Positions 18,907 through 24,876 of a stretch of 42,801 nucleotides of DNA are shown in pieces. The notes beneath the pieces were generated by a model. That model was given only the letters and a program-made list of their open reading frames with translations. It had not been told where the DNA came from and did no database searches. Numbering within the stretch: the first letter of the stretch is position 1; each line of letters opens with the position of its first letter. This DNA comes from a virus. Where the stretch lies: IMG/VR virus record IMGVR_UViG_3300036760_000056, positions 1 through 42,801 of that record; one strand, written 5' to 3'. Position numbers and translations under genes: made by a program.

Positions 18907-19494
18907 TTATTCTCCCAGTAATTCCAACGCATAATTCATAATTTTTTTATCTATTTTTGCCCTCGCCGACCTCGCCGCTGACTCCGCCGCTGACTCCGCC
19001 GACCTCGCCGCTGACTCCGCCGCCGACCACGCCGACCTCGCCGCTGACTCCGCCGACCTCGCCGCTGACTCCGCCGACCTCGCCGCCGACCTCGCCGCTG
19101 ACTCCGCCGACCTCGCCGCTGACTCCGCCGCCGACCTCGCCGCTGACTCCGCCGACCTCGCCGCTGACTCCGCCGCTAACTCCGCCGCTAACTGGTCTAT
19201 TTTACCAGCCAGAAAGTCTTTAGCGGCCTGAATAGCTTTTCGTGGACGATTATCAGTCGGATATTCTTTCTCAAAATAATTTAATGATAATTCAGCAGAA
19301 TATATGGCCCATTTAATGTTTTGTGGGTGTGTTAGAAGTCGAGAAAGTAACCATCTAGCATAGTCCGCATGGTTATCTAACAACAAAGACGCAACAACGG
19401 CTTTTAACGATATTTTTTTACAGCTAATAAACCAGTCAATCCCCGCTTGACAGGCGTTTAGGTCTTTTAATTGATCTACAGTTATTTTAATCAT
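18907..19494 (-). CDS. Repeat protein with SAARSAE heptads (195 aa)
   Basis: Residues 1-98 form a helical domain (LKDLNACQAGIDWFISCKKI ... DYARWLLSRLL). It resembles the N-terminal part of phage proteins annotated as Imm5-like putative immunity proteins, where an 'ACxxGxxWF' start precedes Ala-rich repeats. Residues 99-182 are about twelve imperfect heptads built from Ala, Ser, Glu and Arg, then a short basic tail. The heptads probably form a long amphipathic helix or helical solenoid. GAGGAGG precedes the ATG. The repeat length should vary between relatives by slippage. The role is not known; the immunity label is an annotation habit rather than evidence of function. Confidence 0.7.
   Translation of the reverse strand: MIKITVDQLKDLNACQAGIDWFISCKKISLKAVVASLLLDNHADYARWLLSRLLTHPQNIKWAIYSAELSLNYFEKEYPTDNRPRKAIQAAKDFLAGKIDQLAAELAAESAARSAESAARSAAESAARSAESAARSAARSAESAARSAESAARSAWSAAESAARSAESAAESAARSARAKIDKKIMNYALELLGE
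18957..19200. repeat. Tandem repeat, 21-bp units with 6-bp and 9-bp variants
   Basis: A block of about 240 bp built from units such as gacctcgccgctgactccgc is repeated head to tail without unique spacers, inside the gene at 18907-19494. The unit encodes Ser-Ala-Ala-Arg-Ser-Ala-Glu on the minus strand. GC content is far above the surrounding sequence. Copy number may be collapsed or expanded in short-read assembly. Confidence 0.92.
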
Positions 19495-19496
19495 TG

Positions 19497-19688
19497 TTAA
19501 TCCTCCTCATAAGTATTTCGGTTTGATACATTGTCGTTGCTTTCATCCGTCGTGATATGAACGTCATGCCCTTTACATAGCGGACAATACGGTTTCAAAA
19601 CTGCGTCACTTGCGCTAAGTTCGGGATAATTATGCCAATGCGCGTCGAAGTCTTTCCCACAAGTCCGACAATATCCGAAAACTTCCAT
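19497..19688 (-). CDS. Small zinc-ribbon protein (63 aa)
   Basis: YCRTCGKDFDAHWHN and YCPLCKGHDVHI provide two CxxC knuckles with nearby His residues, a standard zinc ribbon, followed by an acidic disordered tail. AGGGGG precedes the ATG. Many phage early genes encode such single-ribbon proteins; the role may be nucleic-acid or protein binding. Confidence 0.65.
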   Translation of the reverse strand: MEVFGYCRTCGKDFDAHWHNYPELSASDAVLKPYCPLCKGHDVHITTDESNDNVSNRNTYEED

Positions 19689-19803
19689 AATCGCCCCCTG
19701 TTTTGTACCATTTACCGCCTTGATAGTAATATGGTTGTAAGTATCTAACCTCGCGTTTCTTGAAAAGTTCTAGCGTTGCGTTCAATCCTTTTCGGTTTTT
19801 CAT
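19630..19803 (-). CDS. Small basic protein (57 aa)
   Basis: AGGGGGC supports the ATG at 19803 (MKNRKGLNATLELFKKREVR). The protein is basic and aromatic (YLQPYYYQGGKWYKTGG) with a helical C-terminus. It overlaps the zinc-ribbon gene by 59 bp, the largest overlap in this stretch. Function unknown. Confidence 0.55.
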   Translation of the reverse strand: MKNRKGLNATLELFKKREVRYLQPYYYQGGKWYKTGGDYGSFRILSDLWERLRRALA

Positions 19804-20042
19804 TTTGCCCCCTTTATATAAGCATACCATAGGTTTTGAAGTTTTGCCAATATATTTTTACTGATAACAATATCAATAGGTTCCATATAGTTAATCGCAT
19901 AAACTTCTAAAGAATCTCCCGCGCCTGTCACGACGTAAAAGCCCTCATGGTTTAAGTACGTCCGCAAACTATCCCGTTGCGTTTCGTTAGCCCATAAATG
20001 GCGGGTATCGTCGCCCCATAGTGTTTTTATATAGACTTTCAT
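19800..20042 (-). CDS. Hypothetical protein (80 aa)
   Basis: It starts MKVYIKTLWGDDTRHLWANE and contains alternating strands and a helix (IVISKNILAKLQNLWYAY). Its start overlaps the upstream stop as TAATG, and no strong ribosome site exists, so it is probably translated by coupling. Function unknown. Confidence 0.55.
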   Translation of the reverse strand: MKVYIKTLWGDDTRHLWANETQRDSLRTYLNHEGFYVVTGAGDSLEVYAINYMEPIDIVISKNILAKLQNLWYAYIKGAK

Positions 20043-20377
20043 TATAGACTTATAGGCCGCGCATTAAAGAAAATTGACTTCTCTTTAGGTTTCGCGCCAA
20101 CTGGTATAATATCAAAATAAACTATAGTCTTAGTGCTATCAGGATCGTTTTGATAGCATTTTGTTTTTAGAATTTTTTCAACCCACCATTCAGCCTCGTT
20201 TTTTGTTACTCCAACAACTACAATATTGTCAATTCCTATAGGTAAACTGCGCTTATGAATGTTGAACCGTTTAATTGGTAAATCTGCGGACGGTTCCTCA
20301 TATCGCGGTTTAGGCGGTTCTGGATTGTCTACTTTGTGTATCCTTAGCTTAAATTCCTCTATGAAGTTTCTTAACAT
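20042..20377 (-). CDS. Hypothetical protein (111 aa)
   Basis: AAGGAGG lies upstream of the ATG. A basic N-terminus with a Pro/Glu linker (NPEPPKPRYEEPSADLP) is followed by a beta-alpha-beta segment (GIDNIVVVGVTKNEAEWWVE). Function unknown; it forms part of the run of small genes downstream of the amidotransferase. Confidence 0.55.
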   Translation of the reverse strand: MLRNFIEEFKLRIHKVDNPEPPKPRYEEPSADLPIKRFNIHKRSLPIGIDNIVVVGVTKNEAEWWVEKILKTKCYQNDPDSTKTIVYFDIIPVGAKPKEKSIFFNARPISL

Positions 20378-20389
20378 GGCGCAACCTCC

Positions 20390-20596
20390 TTAATCAATCC
20401 ATTTTTCTATTACTTCCTCTTCACGCGTTTTAGGTACTATAGAACCTTCGGGATATATTTCTAGCAACAATGCGCGACCTTTTAAGTTCGTAACATAACC
20501 CATTTCTATATATGCCGTTTCAAGTCCTACCAAATAGGCTAGGTGTTGATGCGTGATTGTCTTAAGCGGCCTTAACGGGATTGAAGAGAGTAGCAT
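20390..20596 (-). CDS. Hypothetical protein (68 aa)
   Basis: AAGGGGGA precedes the ATG. The protein (LLSSIPLRPLKTITHQHLAY onward) has beta strands and a short acidic C-terminal helix. No motif is recognised. Confidence 0.5.
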   Translation of the reverse strand: MLLSSIPLRPLKTITHQHLAYLVGLETAYIEMGYVTNLKGRALLLEIYPEGSIVPKTREEEVIEKWID

Positions 20597-20762
20597 AATT
20601 GTATCCCCCTTTTATTTTATTATAGAACCATTCATAATCCTGCTTTGACCACAATGGGACACCATACCAGAACGGCGAGGCCGCGATTTTATGAAAGTAC
20701 CCTTCCGTATCTCTGGAATTCGCCACTAACTTTTTTAACCGTCTGTATTTTGTGAAGTCCAT
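20562..20762 (-). CDS. Hypothetical protein (66 aa)
   Basis: AAGGGGG supports the ATG at 20762, one base after the amidotransferase stop. The product begins MDFTKYRRLKKLVANSRDTE and contains FWYGVPLWSKQDYEWFYN, an aromatic-rich segment. A longer frame would start inside the amidotransferase gene with no ribosome site. Function unknown. Confidence 0.55.
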   Translation of the reverse strand: MDFTKYRRLKKLVANSRDTEGYFHKIAASPFWYGVPLWSKQDYEWFYNKIKGGYNYATLFNPVKAA

Positions 20763-20763
20763 A

Positions 20764-21714
20764 TTATTCCCCCTTATCAGTTCCACATAGATTTCGTAAT
20801 CTTTGCTGGTCTGCATCCTCTTCTGCTTGCCATTTTGCTACGCGTTGCGCTTCTGCGTCTTTTAATTCTTCATTCCACCAATGCTCGGAGGGTGTGTCGC
20901 TACTTAGCGCGGCCTTGTAGTCCTCTTTGTATTCCTGCACTAAGTCCGGTTGTCCTACCGTCGATATGTAGGCGGGTTTCCTACCCTCAAATGTACTAAT
21001 GCGCGGGTAAACTCCCCGTGTCCATCTTATTGTCACACCGGGCAAGACTTCATCAATCCCCGTTATATACGCCTTACACCGTTTCGCCGTTTGTACTATG
21101 ATTTCCGCCGTTGTCGCTATCACTACACCTACGCCGCGAACGTGCGCCAGAAACAGCGTGGCGGTTTCGTCCCGCCAGATATCTATGATTCCATTGTCGT
21201 TAAAGACAATCGCCGCGTAATACCCGCCCACACCATCTAACGATTTTGTGAGATTCCTAGCGTCTTTTTTTACGTCGTGTTCTAAGTATTGAGATAACAA
21301 TGCCTCGCTGTCACAAGTGCTTAACGTCCGCGTAAACTTATCCGCGTTTGTTATGATCCCATTGTGCATTAAGGCCGCGCCGCCCTTATAGAAAGGATGC
21401 GTATTAGCCAGACTCTTTTCGCACGTTGCAAACCTTCCATGTATGGCAATGGCGTATAACTTTTCAGATGATACACCCTCTGCATTTTGTTGGTGTCTTA
21501 ATGCCTTCTCGTACTTAAACAAGGCCGCGCTCTTCTTAGCTCTTAAGACTTTGGGCGGTTCTAACCAGCGTTGAATTGAAACGCCGCGTTCTCCTAGTCT
21601 CATAATCCCTAGACCGTGATTGTCTGATTTAGTCACAATCGGAATTGCCTTTTTAGCGAATAGTTCCGCGTTCTTTTGATTTTCAATTTCTACAATGGCG
21701 AATAATTTGCACAT
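20764..21714 (-). CDS. Class II glutamine amidotransferase (Ntn glutaminase domain)
   Basis: The 316-residue protein releases ammonia from glutamine. The catalytic Cys2 follows the initiator Met (MCKLFAIVEI). The glutamine-binding and oxyanion elements of the PurF/GlmS fold are present: HGRFATCEKSLANTHPF (Arg94), MHNGIITNADKF (Asn118-Gly119) and TCDSEALLSQYL (Asp135). After the glutaminase domain the protein ends in about 70 charged residues with no phosphoribosyl, sugar isomerase or synthetase domain, so ammonia must be passed to a partner. GAGGAGG precedes the ATG. The amidoligase gene lies directly upstream, one base away, and is the obvious partner. Confidence 0.9.
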   Translation of the reverse strand: MCKLFAIVEIENQKNAELFAKKAIPIVTKSDNHGLGIMRLGERGVSIQRWLEPPKVLRAKKSAALFKYEKALRHQQNAEGVSSEKLYAIAIHGRFATCEKSLANTHPFYKGGAALMHNGIITNADKFTRTLSTCDSEALLSQYLEHDVKKDARNLTKSLDGVGGYYAAIVFNDNGIIDIWRDETATLFLAHVRGVGVVIATTAEIIVQTAKRCKAYITGIDEVLPGVTIRWTRGVYPRISTFEGRKPAYISTVGQPDLVQEYKEDYKAALSSDTPSEHWWNEELKDAEAQRVAKWQAEEDADQQRLRNLCGTDKGE

Positions 21715-21715
21715 A

Positions 21716-22906
21716 TTAAGCTACCTCCTCTAATTCAGCCTCTTCGTTTTCTTCTGGTACTTCGTCAATTAGTATCTGGTTTTGTTCCGTGTCGCTTTCA
21801 GCATCCGGCGCAAGCGCGTTAAGACTTGCAAACTTTGTTTGACGCGCTTCTAACCATGCCACGTTTGAATCTGATAAGTTCCAATACTTCCGCGCCGATA
21901 CGAAGGAACGCGGACACCTTAAGACAATCGCGCCCTCGCTTATTGCGTGTAGGGTTTCAATCCAATTTATGATTTTATCCGCGTCTAAAGTACCACCAAA
22001 AAGCCTAATTTCCAGCGTTTTGTACCTATCCCATGCACTCGCATTTATCGCGTAATAACGGCTACCATTTCGCGCCGCTTGAAAATCCGCGTGTCTATTC
22101 CGGCGACAAAACGTATTTTTCCGGCGACTTTTCGGTACGACGGTATATAGAAGGTTCAAACTCCTAACTAATTTCTGAAACGCCAACGCGGGTTCATTGT
22201 TTTCCCGCTGGTCTAGGTGAACGTGTAACCCACAAGACCTATTTACGCGTGCGCCAATACCTTGCAAGGCCGCCAACAAGGGTGGGAGAACCTCGCGGAT
22301 TTCCTCGCGCTTCAAACATACGCGCAATTCCGTACCTGTTTCGTTTCCTTCATGGTTTATAGAACCATCGCGACCTACATCAACCCATTTTGAGAAGGGA
22401 TAAAGCGCGGAAAAGTCCGCGTCTTTAGGCGTGATACACTCTATTTCGATACCTACATATTTTCCCGCGTCATTTGGTTGTTTAGGTGTACTTAGTCTTT
22501 TCTTCTGAAAGTTTAAGTACACGCCGCTTATGATCTTGTTTGCTAAGTAATCCCCTGAAATATCCCGCGTGCGGTGTCTTTCCCTATGGATTAAATCGCG
22601 TATGCTTCTAAGCGCATCGTGTCGGTCTGAATGATTTTCTAGGCATTCTTCTATTAGCCGTCCATTAAATCGCCGCGATATAACACTAATTGGTTTACGC
22701 ACAATCTCCTGTAAATATGCGACCTTAAGTCCTTTAATATCATCCCGCAAATATCGCACGTTATTTATACTTCCCGCCTTTTTACCCGCGCTTATCGCCA
22801 GCGCGAACGCGTAGCGGGTTTCTTTTAGGGCGCGATATAGCTTTATCGCGTGTTCACGGTTTATTTTATTTTGCTGGTATTTGAAAGTATATAAATATGT
22901 TTTCAT
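21716..22906 (-). CDS. COOH-NH2 amidoligase (glutamine synthetase-fold)
   Basis: The 396-residue protein belongs to the amidoligase family of the glutamine synthetase fold, which activates a carboxylate with ATP and joins it to an amine or ammonia. Signature blocks are YVGIEIECITP (Glu154 and Glu156, metal ligands), VDVGRDGSI (Asp180), GTELRV (Glu193), SCGLHVHLDQ (His228, His230) and TLEIRLFGGTLD (Glu299, Arg301). Residues 1-145 form an extra basic helical domain that may bind the substrate. The C-terminus is acidic. AGGAGG precedes the ATG. The neighbouring glutamine amidotransferase can supply ammonia, suggesting amidation of a carboxyl group on a protein, peptide or wall component. The substrate is unknown. 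Confidence 0.88.
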   Translation of the reverse strand: MKTYLYTFKYQQNKINREHAIKLYRALKETRYAFALAISAGKKAGSINNVRYLRDDIKGLKVAYLQEIVRKPISVISRRFNGRLIEECLENHSDRHDALRSIRDLIHRERHRTRDISGDYLANKIISGVYLNFQKKRLSTPKQPNDAGKYVGIEIECITPKDADFSALYPFSKWVDVGRDGSINHEGNETGTELRVCLKREEIREVLPPLLAALQGIGARVNRSCGLHVHLDQRENNEPALAFQKLVRSLNLLYTVVPKSRRKNTFCRRNRHADFQAARNGSRYYAINASAWDRYKTLEIRLFGGTLDADKIINWIETLHAISEGAIVLRCPRSFVSARKYWNLSDSNVAWLEARQTKFASLNALAPDAESDTEQNQILIDEVPEENEEAELEEVA

Positions 22907-22918
22907 ATTCTTAACCTC

Positions 22919-23173
22919 CTATATTAAATCAATCTTACAATCTGTTTCAGTCACTAAAACCGCGTCTTGTTTATTGTGCGCCTTAATCCTTTCAGCCATT
23001 GCCCTTACAAGGAAAGTATTGTCCGTGTAAATGATAATATCAAGACTTTTTTCCTTTTCGCCCTTCCAAAACCCCGCGCCCTTCACAATCGTAAACCCGT
23101 CAAAACCTAATGATAGCAGATTTTCAATCCATTTCGCGTCTTTGTTTTCTGTATGAATATCGTACCGTTTCAT
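22919..23173 (-). CDS. Hypothetical small protein (84 aa)
   Basis: AAGGGG precedes the ATG. The protein (MKRYDIHTENKDAKWIENLL) folds as beta-alpha-beta-alpha-beta (FDGFTIVKGAGFWKGEKEKS, LDIIIYTDNTFLVRAMAERI, DAVLVTETDCKIDLI). It could be a small ferredoxin-like or ACT-like regulatory fold. I have seen similar short proteins in phages carrying amidoligases only as 'hypothetical'; any link to that system is inferred from position. Confidence 0.6.
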   Translation of the reverse strand: MKRYDIHTENKDAKWIENLLSLGFDGFTIVKGAGFWKGEKEKSLDIIIYTDNTFLVRAMAERIKAHNKQDAVLVTETDCKIDLI

Positions 23174-23191
23174 AATTTACCCCTTATCCTC

Positions 23192-23263
23192 TTATTTCAA
23201 AAACCATCTAAAAGAACCGTCTGGAAGTCTCACAATTTCCCATCCATGCCGTTTAGTTTCCAT
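23192..23263 (-). CDS. Possible very small peptide (23 aa)
   Basis: A short frame, METKRHGWEIVRLPDGSFRW followed by FLK, begins at 23263 with GAGG ten bases upstream; an in-frame ATG eight codons earlier (23287) is another option. The beta-turn-beta pattern with aromatic ends looks like a genuine miniprotein, but at this length coding cannot be proven. Confidence 0.35.
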   Translation of the reverse strand: METKRHGWEIVRLPDGSFRWFLK

Positions 23264-23432
23264 TGTAGTTAACCTCGCTCTTTTCATATACTTCGCGCTC
23301 ACCTTCTACCGTCCATGTCACCAATAAGGCGGGATTCATCTTGAAGGCGCGAACACTTGCAGGATACCATTTGCGCCACTCGCTTATTGTCCTTTCTTCA
23401 AGTTCTGTAAGGTTCCGATTAAGTTTTCTCAT
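23253..23432 (-). CDS. First leftward gene, hypothetical (59 aa)
   Basis: ATG at 23432 opens a 59-codon frame starting MRKLNRNLTELEERTISEWR, a charged helix, then a beta segment (PALLVTWTVEGEREVYEKSE). AGG lies just before the start, closer than ideal. It is the most upstream recognisable gene of the leftward block, about 290 nt after the predicted promoter. Function unknown. Confidence 0.6.
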   Translation of the reverse strand: MRKLNRNLTELEERTISEWRKWYPASVRAFKMNPALLVTWTVEGEREVYEKSEVNYNGN

Positions 23433-23777
23433 ACCTAAGTTTTGCGCCAGTTTATGAAAATTTCAAGATTTATTTTTCCTTCAAACTGATTGAATACCAA
23501 TACTTTTGAAGAATTTACAAGTCGTTTACAATCGCGGCTTGTCGTCATTATGCCAAAAACCAGCCTATATAGTACAGGGGTATAAAAACCCTTCGTCAGC
23601 CTAACGCCTTGTGTTTAACCCAAGTTCACAAGCTGGTTTTTTTAAGATAAAGCGCGTGTCTTTATCCCCTACATGACATAATGAGGCGCAACCAAAACCG
23701 CGCCAATGTTCAATCCTTAAGAATGCATTATAAGGATATAGCGGGTAATTGACAGAAAAGGGATTTTCAAACGTCAT
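23433..23777. other. Divergent control region (345 bp, no gene) with multi-helix inverted repeats
   Basis: No reading frame longer than about 15 codons looks real here. The segment holds the leftward promoter (23727-23755) and an elaborate inverted repeat: AAAAACCAGC (23555-23564) pairs with GCTGGTTTTT (23632-23641), and inside lie TTGTG/CACAA (23609-23613/23627-23631) and a short GGG/CCC hairpin (23578-23591). The outer stem is flanked by U-runs in both orientations. On the leftward transcript this would be a branched leader RNA; it could also act as a bidirectional terminator or as an origin structure. AT-rich stretches surround it. Confidence 0.7.
23727..23755 (-). promoter_or_regulatory. 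Sigma-70-like leftward promoter
   Basis: On the minus strand CTGTCA (23755-23750) and a perfect TATAAT (23732-23727) are separated by 17 bp. Transcription would start near 23720 and run through about 290 nt of leader before the first gene at 23432. On the opposite strand the -35 overlaps TTGACA (23749-23754), which could serve a rightward promoter, although no convincing -10 follows at the right spacing. Confidence 0.6.
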
Positions 23778-24281
23778 ATGACAAACTCATTACAAAACGA
23801 TGACAAACAATCAAATGATCTTACCAGTTTGACAGAACAAAATTGGTTGTTTATCAATAACTTTCTTCAAAATGGTAGTATTAAGAAATCATACCAATTA
23901 GCTGGTTATAGAGGCAAGGATTTAAGTGCGCCATATCAGCTATTCAAACAACTAAAATCGCGAATTGAGGATTTAGCTAACTTAGACGTTACAAGTCGCG
24001 CTAGGTTACAAGCTGATTTAGCGCGGGTTCTTGATCTACCATTGGCAGAATCAAAGAAAGAATTAACCCTTTCCGAGTGGTTAAGAGTTAGGAAGTTTGT
24101 TGCTTCGATAACTCCTGATGTTCAAGCTAACAAGCCACAAATAAGCGTGTTGATTATTAACCGTTCAAGTAAAGATAATGGCTTTGGTGATGCTGATGGT
24201 AATAACCTCGCATCACACGCCCCACAAAAAGATGTTGTCATTGATGCTGAATTGATAGACCCCCAACAATCTAAACCTTAA
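23778..24281 (+). CDS. terS: Small terminase subunit (TerS-like)
   Basis: The 167-residue protein begins with a polar tail and then shows NWLFINNFLQNGSIKKSYQL, AGYRGKDLSAPYQLFKQLKS, a helix-turn-helix pattern ('F...YLQ.G....A...AGY') typical of small terminase DNA-binding domains that recognise the packaging site. The C-terminal half is helical then disordered. It is the first rightward gene and is followed by tRNAs and the large terminase. No strong ribosome site is adjacent: AAGGGA is 14 bases away. The fold assignment is by pattern and position. Confidence 0.7.
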   Translation: MTNSLQNDDKQSNDLTSLTEQNWLFINNFLQNGSIKKSYQLAGYRGKDLSAPYQLFKQLKSRIEDLANLDVTSRARLQADLARVLDLPLAESKKELTLSEWLRVRKFVASITPDVQANKPQISVLIINRSSKDNGFGDADGNNLASHAPQKDVVIDAELIDPQQSKP

Positions 24282-24300
24282 GTGAGCTTGAGATAAAAGA

Positions 24301-24326
24301 GGGGGAGGGGTAGGGGACAGACGGGG
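24301..24326 (+). promoter_or_regulatory. G-quadruplex-forming motif
   Basis: Four runs of at least four G (GGGGG, GGGG, GGGG, GGGG) are separated by loops of 1, 2 and 6 bases, fitting a canonical G4+N1-7 quadruplex pattern. It lies in the gap after the small terminase gene, on the late-gene coding strand, and would form in both DNA and mRNA. It is the only such motif I noticed in the non-coding gaps. It could pause transcription, mark a packaging site, or control translation of the downstream gene. Confidence 0.75.
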
Positions 24327-24451
24327 TCGATGGATTGTAATATGGGCTGTTACATCCCCCACACAGAAGGGAGGTAAACGGTCAATCCCCTGTGGAAAAA
24401 AAATTTGAAATTTAGGGGCCAATCGGCCAAATAAAATCTTAGGAGTCTTAA

Positions 24452-24616
24452 ATGCCAGTTGAAGCGCGGGGTAAGGGAATTTATGAAAAGGCGTCCGGCA
24501 AAAAAATCGGCCAATCCAAGTCCGAAGAAATGGCGAAAAAGGCGGCGCGTGTCCGCAACGCGATCCACTTCACCACATGGCGTCCCACGCGGCGCGGCCC
24601 AAAGCGTTCGATTTAA
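24452..24616 (+). CDS. Small basic phage protein (54 aa)
   Basis: AGGAG seven bases upstream supports the ATG. The sequence starts MPVEARGKGIYEKASGKKIG and continues with a Lys/Ala-rich helix (SKSEEMAKKAARVRNAI) and a basic Trp-containing tail. The pattern 'K.SGK.IG.S.SEE.A....R..NA' is one I associate with short conserved phage proteins near terminase genes. Strong positive charge suggests DNA or RNA binding. A longer frame at 24459-24701 on the same strand is out of frame and lacks a ribosome site. Confidence 0.7.
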   Translation: MPVEARGKGIYEKASGKKIGQSKSEEMAKKAARVRNAIHFTTWRPTRRGPKRSI

Positions 24617-24705
24617 CTTTCCTCGGCACCCGGAACACGTTCAAAAATGCGCCTTCTTTAATGATTGCGTTTCCTGTTCGAGAATCGTGCAGGGCAAATA
24701 ATTTA

Positions 24706-24780
24706 CGCACCTTGGAGCATTGGTAGCTCGTCGGCCTCATAAGCCGAAGGTAGTTGGTTCGATTCCAACAGGCGCAACCA
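24706..24780 (+). tRNA. tRNA-fMet-like (CAT anticodon), CCA encoded
   Basis: A full cloverleaf is visible in 75 nt: acceptor CGCACCT/AGGCGCA, D-stem GAGC/GCTC, anticodon stem TCGGC/GCCGA with loop CTCATAA, T-stem GTTGG/CCAAC with loop TTCGATT, then A-CCA. The first base pair is a C1 x A72 mismatch, with G2:C71 and C3:G70 next to it and A11:U24 in the D-stem. These are the features that separate initiator from elongator methionine tRNA. Much of the sequence matches E. coli tRNA-fMet in order. An extra A4 x C69 mismatch weakens the acceptor, and the anticodon stem has two of the three initiator G:C pairs. Confidence 0.88.
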
Positions 24781-24796
24781 TTTAGAAGCGCGAATC

Positions 24797-24867
24797 GCCC
24801 TTTTAGCTCAACGGCAGAGCAGCGGTTTTGTAAACCGTCGATATGGGTTCGATTCCTTTAGGGGGCT
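24797..24867 (+). tRNA. tRNA-Thr (TGT anticodon)
   Basis: The 71-nt cloverleaf has acceptor GCCCTTT/AGGGGGC (two G-U pairs), D-stem GCTC/GAGC with loop AACGGCA, and anticodon stem GCGGT/ACCGT with loop TTTGTAA. The anticodon TGT reads ACA. The T-arm loop TTCGATT is canonical but its stem ATGGG/CCTTT has one mismatch. CCA is not encoded. Its 3' acceptor strand (AGGGGG) lies 11 bases before the ATG of the large terminase and could double as its Shine-Dalgarno site. Confidence 0.8.
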
Positions 24868-24876
24868 TTCACTTTT

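Noticed and set aside
18957-19223. Plus-strand Pro/Thr/Ser repeat frame and possible CRISPR array
   Set aside because: The repeats are head-to-tail without spacers, and the frame is the antisense of the minus-strand repeat gene. There is no ribosome site and no CRISPR structure.
24459-24701. 80-codon frame on the plus strand
   Set aside because: It overlaps the 54-aa gene at 24452 in another frame, lacks a ribosome site and runs toward the tRNA-fMet gene; the composition is unlike a protein.
24617-24705. Possible third tRNA before tRNA-fMet
   Set aside because: A TTCGAGA loop-like sequence occurs, but the flanking bases do not form a T-stem, and no acceptor or anticodon arm pairs.
24706-24867. 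tRNA genes as an integration attachment site
   Set aside because: The tRNAs are intact inside the late operon, there is no integrase and no flanking duplication of their 3' ends was seen.
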